Shown here: in pieces, positions 17,080 through 24,392 of the stretch
Position numbering within the stretch: position 1 is the stretch's first letter
Layout: each line of letters opens with the position of its first letter
Notes under the pieces: model-generated
The model's database searches: none
What the model saw: the letters and a program-made list of their open reading frames with translations, nothing else
What the model was told of the DNA's origin: nothing
Program-made: the position numbers and the translations under genes
Origin: Acidobacteriaceae bacterium
Lineage (GTDB): Bacteria; Acidobacteriota; Terriglobia; Terriglobales; Acidobacteriaceae
DNA length: 50,386 nt
Assembly: GCA_025361625.1 (NCBI GenBank)
Contig: JANYKL010000059.1
Coordinates: 1 to 50,386 of the forward strand
Reading direction: 5' to 3'

Positions 17080-18402
17080 ATGAGCGAAGTCAAGGCCACA
17101 CACGTCCGCTGGTGGATTGTGGCGATGCTCACGGGCCTTGGTTTTGTAAGTTATTTGCAGCGCATTAATATCTCCGTCGCCGCTGCGCTGATGGGGCCTG
17201 AGTTACATCTCTCTAAAATTCAGATGGGTCAGATTTTCAGTAGCTTTCTCATCGGCTACGCTATTTTCCAGATCCCGGGTGGTTTGTTCGCAGATCGCTT
17301 TGGCACGCGCCTTACGTTGGCGTTGTCTGCGGCGCTATGGGGAGTCTGTACATTTCTTGCGGGATTAACTCCGGCCTCAATCAGCGCCATGGGTGGCCTG
17401 TCTTTCCTGGTGTTGTGGTTGGTGCGCTTTTTTCTGGGGAGCGCCGAGGCGCCAACCTATCCCGTGGGCGCGCTCGCGGTTCACAATTGGATTCGGCCGC
17501 CGGAACGCGCCTACGCGAACTCCTGGATGTTTGCCGGAACTTCGTTGGCGGCTGCGTTCGCAACTCCATTTGTTTCCTGGCTTATGTTGCGCATGGGATG
17601 GAGATGGGTGTTTTTCATCACCTCGCTGCCTGCATTTTCTATCGCGCTCGCGTGGTGGCTGTTCAGCACGAATACACCTCGAGAACATCGACTCATCAAT
17701 GAAGCAGAATTGGCGCTCACAAATTTGGAATCGCAACAGATTCACAGAACCGCGGGCTTTTGGAGCCTGCTTCGCAATCGTAAGATACTGTTGCTCTGCA
17801 TCAGTTACATGGCGGAAGGTTACCTGCTATTTATTTTCGTCTTCTGGCTGTACACCTATTTGATTGAGGTTCGCGGCTTCAGCATGATGAACGGAGGCCT
17901 CATCACCGCCTTACCATGGCTAACCGGCTTGTTGTTTACTCCCCTCGGCGGCTTTGTGGCGGATCGCATCGCGGTGCGGCGCGGGCGATTGGTCGCGGCG
18001 AAATACATCATCATGACCGGATACCTTTTGAGCGCAGTATTGCTATTTGTCGCAGCTTACGCGCCGAGCCGAACTCTATGTATCGCCGCCCTTTGCCTGA
18101 GTGTCGGATTTCTTATGGGAGCCGAAGCTTCGTTCTGGGTGTCCGCTACCTACCTGGCGGGCGATCGGGCGGGAGCCGTTTCCGGATTGATGAATACCAC
18201 CGGGATCATCGGAGGGATCTTCTCGACTTCGCTTGTACCGATCCTGGTGGCGCGCTTCAACTGGCTCGTAGCCCTGGGCTCGGGAACCGTGGTTGCGATC
18301 GCCTGCGTTTCGCTTTGGATCCTCATCGCGAAGCCCGATGAAGGCGCCAGTGTCGGCTCAAATTATCAGGCGATACCGGCACTACAGAAGGAACGAATGT
18401 GA
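17080..18402 (+). CDS. MFS transporter, anion:cation symporter (hexuronate-type) family
   Basis: Inner-membrane transporter of about 440 residues with 12 hydrophobic helices. The N-terminal part RWWIVAMLTGLGFVSYLQRINISVAAA in two pieces, then GGLFADRFGTRLT near residue 75 and RFFLGSAEAPTYPVGA near 120, is characteristic of the ACS family that imports hexuronates, glucarate, galactonate and similar acids with protons. The ATG at 17080 is chosen over a TTG at 17065. It follows the receptor gene by 72 bases and is likely co-transcribed, giving a complete uptake route: receptor for the outer membrane, this carrier for the inner membrane. The substrate class (sugar acid) is inferred from family and from the nearby dehydratase. 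Confidence 0.88.
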   Translation: MSEVKATHVRWWIVAMLTGLGFVSYLQRINISVAAALMGPELHLSKIQMGQIFSSFLIGYAIFQIPGGLFADRFGTRLTLALSAALWGVCTFLAGLTPASISAMGGLSFLVLWLVRFFLGSAEAPTYPVGALAVHNWIRPPERAYANSWMFAGTSLAAAFATPFVSWLMLRMGWRWVFFITSLPAFSIALAWWLFSTNTPREHRLINEAELALTNLESQQIHRTAGFWSLLRNRKILLLCISYMAEGYLLFIFVFWLYTYLIEVRGFSMMNGGLITALPWLTGLLFTPLGGFVADRIAVRRGRLVAAKYIIMTGYLLSAVLLFVAAYAPSRTLCIAALCLSVGFLMGAEASFWVSATYLAGDRAGAVSGLMNTTGIIGGIFSTSLVPILVARFNWLVALGSGTVVAIACVSLWILIAKPDEGASVGSNYQAIPALQKERM

Positions 18403-18615
18403 ACGCTACTTTAAAGATCCCCTAAAGAGCGCGAAGCAGATTCGCGGACGAAATCCCTCATCTCGAATGGCCACATGGAAGTCGTTCGATTGGAAACCCA
18501 GCTCTTTGGAAATTTCCGCCGTGGAGCAGTGCCGTCGAGAATGGCAAGCCGCACGGTCGCGATCATCACAGAATCGTGCGGCCTAGAATTTAGCGCTCGC
18601 TGAATTGCTCGCGGA
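18403..18615. other. Convergent intergenic region with an inverted repeat
   Basis: Between the rightward MFS gene and the leftward SIS gene. It contains GCCGCACG (18548-18555) and CGTGCGGC (18575-18582), a perfect 8-bp inverted repeat with a 19-base loop, placed where a terminator would be expected but without a T-run. A short leftward reading frame across it shows no family I recognise. Confidence 0.4.
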
Positions 18616-19728
18616 TCAGACTCGAGCCAGTTCTTCATGAATTCGGAATGGCCTGACCACGCGGGTGATCGTGCCCTTGGGGCTCGGATTATCGGGGTCA
18701 ACTTCCGCGTTCACGCTAAGGTGATAGGCCAGGAGCTGGGCGAAAGGGATTTCAAACGGCGTTCGCAGTGAATCGGGCAGGGATGGCGCGATGGCCGGGA
18801 GAAACCAGTCGCGCGGCTGCGCAACCGAGGGCGCGTCTCCAATAATGATGAAACGTCCCAGGTCTCGGCCCCGTAAGTCCTCTATCAGATCGTACTCGTA
18901 GAGCCGCTTTTGGGGATCGGAAGAGAGAAAGCAAAGAATAGGAACGTCCTGCCGTAAGAAGCCTACTGCCCCGTGACGGAACCCGAGAAAAGTTTCTGGC
19001 ATCGCCAGCACCCGGCCGTCTGTGAGTTCGACGATTTTCAAGCATGCCTCTTTGGCGAGCGCCTGCATCGTAGAGCTTAGGATCACGATCCGGTCTTTAC
19101 AGGAGCGGGCTATCTCCTGAATCAAGCCATTGAACTCCGGTAGGGCGCTTTGCACTCGGCTGCAGATCTCCGGAAGTGCAATTGAGAGCGGCTCATAATG
19201 TTTGAGAGCAAGCCCAGCGAGAACCAGATTTGAGAATGATGCCGTCATCGCAAGACTGCGGTCGTTGGTTCGCGGGTCGAGCAGAATTTTTTGAACACCC
19301 GGGGTGTTCGTCAGCCGGCCAGAGGCGTTGCAAACGATAGCAACATGCTTGACTGATGGAAAAAGATTTTTAAACTTCGTCACTACTGCGGTGCTTTCGG
19401 GGCTGTCTCCTGATCTTGCCAGCGAAATTAATGTTCCCCCTTCGAGAAGATCGGGCACGGCAGCTTCGATCTCTTTTTGGGATTGAATCAATAAATCTGT
19501 GGTCGGAACGGCAGTGGCTCGCGGCCATGCTTCAGCGATAGCAGATGCAGCATACGAGGAGGTACCAGCGCCGGTAAATATGACCGGAGACTGGCCTAGT
19601 TCCTCGCTCAAACCTGCTGCCGCAATTCGATCCAGCGTCGTCGGCCACAGGACAGGTTGTTGTGCGATCTCGAAGGCAAGCAGACTGTCTGCTGGATAGG
19701 TGGAGTCCGGGTTGATTTCCGTCGTCAT
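18616..19728 (-). CDS. SIS-domain sugar isomerase/deaminase, AgaS-like
   Basis: Cytoplasmic phosphosugar-binding protein with two SIS domains, similar in size (about 370 residues) to AgaS and to the isomerase half of glucosamine-6-phosphate synthase. The substrate-binding loops are visible: FTGAGTSSYAA near residue 50 and SLARSGDSPESTAVV near 97 in the first SIS domain, with ILSSTMQALAKEACLKIVEL and FRHGAVGFL in the second. The family acts on amino-sugar or keto-sugar phosphates. The frame extends to a TTG at 19764, but the ATG at 19728 gives the family N-terminus. Two LacI-type boxes lie 73-100 bases upstream and the LacI regulator gene is next upstream in the same direction. An amino-sugar substrate would fit the nearby deacetylase-like gene; this is inference. 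Confidence 0.82.
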   Translation of the reverse strand: MTTEINPDSTYPADSLLAFEIAQQPVLWPTTLDRIAAAGLSEELGQSPVIFTGAGTSSYAASAIAEAWPRATAVPTTDLLIQSQKEIEAAVPDLLEGGTLISLARSGDSPESTAVVTKFKNLFPSVKHVAIVCNASGRLTNTPGVQKILLDPRTNDRSLAMTASFSNLVLAGLALKHYEPLSIALPEICSRVQSALPEFNGLIQEIARSCKDRIVILSSTMQALAKEACLKIVELTDGRVLAMPETFLGFRHGAVGFLRQDVPILCFLSSDPQKRLYEYDLIEDLRGRDLGRFIIIGDAPSVAQPRDWFLPAIAPSLPDSLRTPFEIPFAQLLAYHLSVNAEVDPDNPSPKGTITRVVRPFRIHEELARV

Positions 19729-19800
19729 CTTGTTGCAAAAGACATCTCGAGCAATAGACACCAAGCTTCGATATAAACATTATGTGGAGGAGAGTCTTCC

Positions 19801-19827
19801 TGCAAGCGTTTTCTGCAACGGCTTGCA
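19801..19827. promoter_or_regulatory. Two adjacent LacI-type boxes upstream of the SIS gene
   Basis: TGCAAGCGTTTTCTGCA (19801-19817) and TGCAACGGCTTGCA (19814-19827) overlap by four bases. Both carry TGCAA/TTGCA half-sites around a CG-containing centre and resemble the palindrome at 5602-5619. On the minus strand, TTGCAG within this block could be the -35 box of the SIS gene promoter, so a bound repressor would block it. They are also downstream of the LacI regulator gene, consistent with local control. Confidence 0.5.
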
Positions 19828-19985
19828 TGACGGGTCAAAAGCTTGGGCCAGAGCTCGCCGAAACTCCGCCGCTCCGCAACCGGCTTACCAGCTTCGGTGA
19901 CGTGTTCGTGGCAAAGAAAGACGTGCAGTTGAATTCAATTCAACAGGGAGGCAAAAATTCAAGGAGTAATTGTTTTTCCCGCGGA

Positions 19986-21023
19986 TTATCTGGCCGGCCG
20001 GGGGGCTTTTTGTCGCAGAGCGAACTTCCTCTCTTGCGCGGCGGACTTGCGGATTACCAACTCCGTTTCGACGACATACTCGGCGCCCCTTTGCCTCTTC
20101 AATTTTAGTAGTTTGTCCAATGCTGCAAATGATATTTTTCCCAGTTCCTCGCGTGGAACTCGTATCGTCGTCAAAGCCGGGCGGATGAGGAACGAGAACG
20201 GAATATCATCGATGCCAACGATCGAAACGTCACTGGGAACATTCATGCCTGCTTCCTCCAGCGCGAGGATCGCTCCCATAGCAATCAAGTCACTGCCACA
20301 AAAAATCACCGTAGGAGCGTCTTTCGCCGACAGAATGGCTTGTACGGCCGTTGCTCCGGCATCGACGTGGTAGTCACTATGAGTTACAGGATCGGGATCA
20401 AGCCCGCGCTGTCGCAGGCCCTCCACCAAAGCCTGCTTGATAATGGAAGCAGTGCGATTTGTTTGTGGGCCGGCGATGACGGCGGCGCGGCGGTGCCCGA
20501 GCGAAGCAACGTGCTCGATCGCTTGGGTGAGACCGCGTTTGTAATCGATGGTTACGGTGCTTACTAAGCGATCCACTGGCACTGGATTGAAAGTAACAAC
20601 ACCAATATTCTTGTCGGTCAAAGTCGCAATCACGCTATCCTCAAGCGAAGAAGTCACAATCGCGACGCCGCGAACTGAGTTTTCAATAAGCTTTTGCACC
20701 ACAGCTTCAGTGCGCTTTTCGTCGTATTCAGTATTGAGAAGAAGCACGTCGAAGCCGCGATCCCAGGCAGCCGCCTGAAAGCCGCGAATGATTTCGGAGA
20801 AGAACGGATTCGTAATCTCTGAGATTACCAACCCGAAGAGATCGCTTTTACCAATTGCCAATCGCCGCGCGTGCACATTGCGGCGGTAGCTCAACTTTTC
20901 GACCGCCGCCATTACTCGCTCGACAGTCTTTGCCGAGATATAAGGGCTTTTGCTTAGCACACGAGAGACTGTTGCCGAAGAAACCTTGGCAAGCTTCGCG
21001 ACCTCGTTCATCGTGTGAGTCAT
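19986..21023 (-). CDS. LacI-family transcriptional regulator
   Basis: DNA-binding sugar-responsive regulator of 345 residues. The N-terminal helix-turn-helix (MNEVAKLAKVSSATVSRVL) and hinge helix (HARRLAIGKS near 53-62) are canonical. The rest is a periplasmic-binding-protein-like effector domain, seen in LFGLVISEITNPFFSEI near 63 and VSIVGIDDIPFSFLIRP near 275. The start is the ATG at 21023 or 21011. It lies upstream of the SIS gene in the same direction and close to both halves of the sugar region. Boxes at 5602, 19801-19827 and 21251 are candidate binding sites. The effector is presumably a sugar, sugar acid or phosphate ester from the pathway. Confidence 0.93.
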   Translation of the reverse strand: MTHTMNEVAKLAKVSSATVSRVLSKSPYISAKTVERVMAAVEKLSYRRNVHARRLAIGKSDLFGLVISEITNPFFSEIIRGFQAAAWDRGFDVLLLNTEYDEKRTEAVVQKLIENSVRGVAIVTSSLEDSVIATLTDKNIGVVTFNPVPVDRLVSTVTIDYKRGLTQAIEHVASLGHRRAAVIAGPQTNRTASIIKQALVEGLRQRGLDPDPVTHSDYHVDAGATAVQAILSAKDAPTVIFCGSDLIAMGAILALEEAGMNVPSDVSIVGIDDIPFSFLIRPALTTIRVPREELGKISFAALDKLLKLKRQRGAEYVVETELVIRKSAAQERKFALRQKAPRPAR

Positions 21024-21382
21024 AGCGTCTAGTATCGAAGTGCCGGATAGCCGACCGGCCCAAAGATTCTCAACTCAGCTTCGCGGAGCTTCCGTCCTAA
21101 GGATTGGGTCGGACCTGTCTACATGGGTCTGCGTTGGGAACAAGAGAGGGAGCTCCTTATCGTGCATCTACTATTCCTTGTTGGGTTTGGATCATCTCGA
21201 ACAGAGAGACGCAACGGCAGATTGAAAGTAGCAACTTCGATTAGGTCAGTCAAGCGCTTGCACAACGGATCGCAGAGGCTTTCAAATCGTTCGCTGCTGC
21301 TGACCACAACTTCGATTGCGACCCTCGCGCTGTTAGCCACTTGAAGCCTGACACGTCGCATTGCCCTTGCCGGAGGTTTATC
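21024..21382. other. Intergenic region upstream of the LacI regulator
   Basis: About 360 bases between the divergent LacI gene and the broken gene at 21383. Apart from the palindrome at 21251-21262 I see no gene, RNA or strong promoter. Short reading frames across it lack protein-like composition. Confidence 0.4.
21251..21262. promoter_or_regulatory. LacI-type box CAAGCGCTTGCA upstream of the regulator gene
   Basis: CAAGCGCTTG is a perfect 10-base palindrome and is extended on one side by CA, matching the TGCAAGCGCTTGCA form. It is about 230 bases upstream of the LacI start and about 120 bases upstream of the broken secreted-protein gene. It could be autoregulatory or a chance match. Confidence 0.4.
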
Positions 21383-21746
21383 ATGATCACTCCGATGAAC
21401 AAGCTTTGCGCTATCTGGACTTACAGTCGTTATCCTCCTTGCGAGCGTCCGGGTGAGCGCAGGAGTCGGCTCAGCGTTTCAGCTCCAGACCGGAGTCGGA
21501 TTCACCGTTGGCGACCAGTGGGAGCCGTCGATAGCAGCAGACCGGTACGGACACGTTTACATCCTCACTCCTCAGTACACAAACCCGACCGAATCGACGG
21601 TACCCGATTGTTCCACCGGTCCAAGTCCAACCATGTTTCTGGTCAACAGCAACGCGCAAACCAGCACGCTTCGCATGGTATGGAATTTCAAGGACAGCTC
21701 TGAAACATACTCCGATTCGTCGTACAGGAAAATTAAATGCGAATGA
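21383..21746 (+). pseudogene. Remnant of a secreted protein, sialidase/BNR-repeat-like N-terminus
   Basis: A good Shine-Dalgarno (GGAGG, 6 bases) precedes the ATG at 21383, which encodes MITPMNK and then runs out of frame. Skipping one base at 21404 gives FALSGLTVVILLASVRVSAG, a complete signal peptide. It is followed by FQLQTGVGFTVGDQWEPSIA and DRYGHVYILTPQY, which resemble the start of large secreted BNR-repeat/sialidase-like proteins of this phylum (recalled from memory, not searched). The reading frame then ends at 21746 after only about 110 residues, overlapping the next gene. So there is both a frameshift near the start and loss of most of the protein. Confidence 0.55.
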
Positions 21747-22183
21747 CGCTTTGCGTTTTATTGTTGACATCGATTTCTTGGCTTTTCGCTGCGGGAAATG
21801 TAGGCCTTTTAGGAGATGAATCTCCACGAATTGTGTCGCTCGAAAATTCCTGGGATCAAGCGGAAACGAAGCATGATTCAAAAGCTATGAGCCTGTTGGT
21901 GTCGGATCCTTTTGACTATACCGATGATGACGGCAGCTACATGGACCGGGTTCAGTGGCTGGCTCACGTCGATAAGGGCATCGACCAATATGAGCATCTC
22001 GACAGCAGCAAGATGACGGTGCATCAACATGAAAACGTCGCCATTGTGACGGGAACGTATCGAGAACAACTTTGCGGGAAGGGTAAAGCTGTGATCCGTT
22101 CTGGCCGTTTCACGGATACTTGGATTTATAAGAGTGGAGAATGGAAATGTGCGGCGAGCCAATCCACTTTACTCGGCCATTGA
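21737..22183 (+). CDS. Secreted SnoaL/NTF2-like (DUF4440) protein
   Basis: A 148-residue protein with a signal peptide (residues 1-19, MRMTLCVLLLTSISWLFAA) and one NTF2-fold domain. ENSWDQAETKHDSKAMSLL is the first helix pair, DDGSYMDRVQWL the central part and SGRFTDTWIYKSGEWKCAASQ the closing strands, as in DUF4440 proteins. These are small ligand-binding or enzyme-like domains of mostly unknown role. AGGA lies 7-8 bases before the ATG. It overlaps the end of the broken gene by 10 bases. The next gene is 374 bases away, so it may be monocistronic. Confidence 0.8.
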   Translation: MRMTLCVLLLTSISWLFAAGNVGLLGDESPRIVSLENSWDQAETKHDSKAMSLLVSDPFDYTDDDGSYMDRVQWLAHVDKGIDQYEHLDSSKMTVHQHENVAIVTGTYREQLCGKGKAVIRSGRFTDTWIYKSGEWKCAASQSTLLGH

Positions 22184-22557
22184 TATTGACACTTCACGTT
22201 GCGGAAACGAAAGGCTGGGGGAAGCTCGCGCTAAATCAATCGCAATAGTCTATCTAGCCTCGCCGGAAAAATGACGGCTCTTCTACGCCTACGCCAACAG
22301 TCATCACGTGCGATATTAAAGCGCCAACTTGGCATCCTCGATTCTGTTCTGTCCCTATGGCGCCTCGCGCCTTTTCAAGCGCTGCAATCCGTTTTTTCCC
22401 GATTCGAATGAAATGGGGTTACCGGAAAGGTATAAGCGGATAACCTTACACCTCCAGCCCCTGGGGCCTACTACCCACACCCGATTGCTCAGTCACGCTC
22501 AATCATTCAAGGTGGTTCAAAGCAATTAAATTTGTTGTTTCCGCTAGGAGTCTACAC
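22184..22557. other. Intergenic region, nothing clear
   Basis: About 370 bases upstream of the stress-protein gene. It contains GGTTA at 22418 and TAACC at 22441 as a short inverted repeat, and no convincing coding frame. The promoter of the stress-protein gene must be here but I could not fix its boxes. Confidence 0.35.
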
Positions 22558-23277
22558 ATGTCAGGAAGCGAAACAGTCGTTGCTTATTTCAAAAGTCCCT
22601 CAGAAGCAGAGCGGGCGTTGAGCAATTTACGAGATGCAGGATTTACCCGAGAGCAGACGGGCTTCGCAAACTCATCTCTTCTTCACAATCGCGGCAATCA
22701 GAGCAGCCTTGATGAGACCGGGGATCAAAGAAACTTCACAACTTCGGATCAAGACTCTCATTCCGAAGGCATTTGGGATCGGATCGTGCACTTTTTTGAG
22801 GGTGATTCGACGCAGGGATCCGGGATTGGGGACACGAACGATAACATCGGCAATAATAACGACGATTATGACAACGATGTCTATGGTCACGACGAATGGT
22901 CCGGATCGCTCGGCAGCATGGGCCTGTCCGGGGAGCGCTCCAGATACTTCGAGCAGCAGCTTAATAATGGACGAGAAGGCGCGCTGATCACGGTTCAGGC
23001 GGGCGATCGAAGACAAGAAGCCGAACAAATCTTGCGGAGTTCCGGTGGCGATTTAGGAGAGAATGCTGCTAACTTCCAGACCCAGGAACGATCGGAGAAC
23101 TGGGAGCAGGATCGTGGCAGCGCGTCGCAAAGTGAACGGCAACGCGTGCAACTTCTTGGTGAAGTGTTGCGTGTCCACAAAGAGCGTGTTTCGAAGGGTG
23201 AAGTTCGGTTACGCAAAGAAGTGGTGACCGAGAATCAAAATATCCAGGTTCCAGTCAGCCGAAGAGCTGATCATTGA
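22558..23277 (+). CDS. YflT/GsiB-like stress protein with DUF2382 (YsnF/AvaK) domain, frameshifted
   Basis: Soluble stress-type protein. Residues 4-35 (ETVVAYFKSPSEAERALSNL, then RDAGFTREQTGF) form a heat-induced YflT-type domain. A low-complexity Asp/Asn/Gly linker follows near 95-120, and the DUF2382 domain begins at about 205 (RVQLLGEVLRVHKERVSKGE). This frame stops at 23277 in the middle of that domain. The remainder continues in another frame from 23261 (listed separately). Shine-Dalgarno GGAG is 7 bases before the ATG. Proteins of this kind are induced by desiccation, salt or oxidation in other bacteria. A real frameshift or a single base error explains the break. Confidence 0.75.
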   Translation: MSGSETVVAYFKSPSEAERALSNLRDAGFTREQTGFANSSLLHNRGNQSSLDETGDQRNFTTSDQDSHSEGIWDRIVHFFEGDSTQGSGIGDTNDNIGNNNDDYDNDVYGHDEWSGSLGSMGLSGERSRYFEQQLNNGREGALITVQAGDRRQEAEQILRSSGGDLGENAANFQTQERSENWEQDRGSASQSERQRVQLLGEVLRVHKERVSKGEVRLRKEVVTENQNIQVPVSRRADH

Positions 23278-23536
23278 ACGCAGACCTGGAAGTGACAGAG
23301 CAGCGTCCGGGCAAACAATCGGCAAGGAAAGTGACATTCGCATACCGATCAGTGAAGAACGCGTGCAAGTCGAAAAACGGCCTGTCGTTCGCGAGGAAGT
23401 AGAAATCAGCAAACGCCGTGTCGAGGAGACCAAAGAAGTGGGTGATGAAGTACGTCACGAGGAGCTGCGCGTCGACAAAGACGAAAACATTAACGTCGAA
23501 GATCGATCGCGAAGTAAAAAGCGCCGGATCGCTTAA
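23261..23536 (+). pseudogene. Out-of-frame remainder of the DUF2382 domain
   Basis: From 23261 the shifted frame reads EELIIERRPGSDRAASG, then IRIPISEERVQVEKRPVVRE and ends EELRVDKDENINV before TAA at 23536. These are the VxxREELxIERRP and repeated EERVxVEK blocks of DUF2382, continuing exactly where the upstream frame (QVPVSR) stops making sense at 23260. Dropping one base at 23260 restores one 320-residue protein. Confidence 0.7.
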
Positions 23537-23558
23537 CAATTGGCGCGATTTGCGAATT

Positions 23559-23588
23559 GGAGGCGTCCCCCTAAAACGTGGCGCCTCC
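23559..23588 (+). terminator. Hairpin after the stress-protein gene
   Basis: GGAGGCG (23559-23565) pairs perfectly with CGCCTCC (23582-23588) across a 16-base loop, starting 22 bases after the TAA at 23536. The following tract is C/T-rich rather than a pure T-run, so it is only a probable terminator. Confidence 0.4.
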
Positions 23589-23764
23589 TTCCGACTCCTC
23601 TTCCGTTTCTCGTTCAGGAGGCCTCCCTAAACCCACTCTGTGTTCGTAGTCACGCCAGCTTCCTTACGAAGTGATGTAGCCGCGCGACTCGCATAGCCCG
23701 ATTGGCCTCGGCACAAAAGGGGTGTAAGCTCGAAGCAGTCAAGTTTGGACTAAAGGTGACAACA

Positions 23765-23992
23765 ATGGCAGAAGTTCGATTGCAAGAAGGCGAATCATTG
23801 GAGAACGCACTCCGTCGCTTTAAACGCAAGGTCATGACCGAAGACATTATCAAAGATGTGAAACGTCACTCTTTTTATTTGAAACCTGGGGAGAAGCGCC
23901 GTGTAAAGCAAGCTTTGGCTCAAAAGCGCGCCCGAAAAAAGACCCGTAAAGACGCGGATCAAGCTGCACCACGGAGAGGCGTGGCTGCGTAG
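23765..23992 (+). CDS. rpsU: 30S ribosomal protein bS21
   Basis: Small basic ribosomal protein of 75 residues that binds the 30S subunit near the mRNA exit. MAEVRLQEGESLENALRRFK, KRKVMTEDIIKDVKRHSFYL and KPGEKRRVKQALAQKRARKK are the full family pattern, with a short lysine/arginine-rich tail. The ATG at 23765 is preceded by GGTG 8 bases upstream. The frame is open further upstream to 23702, but that part has no family match. It stands alone, downstream of the frameshifted stress gene and its hairpin. Confidence 0.92.
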   Translation: MAEVRLQEGESLENALRRFKRKVMTEDIIKDVKRHSFYLKPGEKRRVKQALAQKRARKKTRKDADQAAPRRGVAA

Positions 23993-24392
23993 CAAACCGC
24001 TTGGAGCGATAATTCCCGGTGTGCGTTGCGCAATAAAATACTATTACCGCTACGCGTTCATCAGCAGCGGCCGTTTAGATTTCAGCGCAGGCGAAAAGTA
24101 AGTTATCTCTTCCAGGGGAACACAGGGAATTAAATCCTTTAAGTTTTACTGGTTTTCTCAGCTCAAAGCAGAAGTGCTTCAAAGGTTCGGGGACAGAGGT
24201 GCAAAGTGGTGAGCCCCATAGGATTTGAACTTAGAACCAACGATTTTGCTGCTTTTTGTTGTCCGGCTGTTTTTGCTCGCCCACAGTGAAAGCCGCAATA
24301 TCGTGGCACCTATGCTTCGCCGCGAAAGGTGGAGCAACAAGAGCAGGATCGAAGGCGGTTCACAAACCCTTTTTGCTTAGTTAGAACGGCTG
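23993..24392. other. Gene-free region with a tRNA 3'-end fragment
   Basis: About 400 bases between rpsU and the leftward RraA-like gene. The only recognisable item is the tRNA-like fragment at 24207-24231 on the minus strand. The rest shows no coding frame. Confidence 0.4.
24207..24231 (-). other. Detached tRNA 3' end (possible attachment-site remnant)
   Basis: Read on the minus strand: AGTTCAAATCCTATGGGGCTC followed by ACCA. This is a T-loop (TTCAAAT), T-stem 3' strand (CCTAT), acceptor 3' strand (GGGGCTC), discriminator A and CCA. The 5' T-stem strand expected (ATAGG) is not there, and no anticodon or D-arm precedes it, so no functional tRNA can form. A GAGCCCC acceptor start would fit a tRNA-Lys-like gene elsewhere. 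Such detached 3' ends are typically left where an element integrated into a tRNA gene. Confidence 0.5.

Noticed and set aside
18411-18701. Leftward frame downstream of the SIS gene with a helix-turn-helix-like stretch
   Set aside because: It overlaps the SIS gene end in another frame and the similarity is too short to support a gene remnant.
24200-24240. A complete tRNA gene at this place
   Set aside because: Only the 3' quarter is recognisable and the T-stem cannot pair, so it is listed as a fragment.
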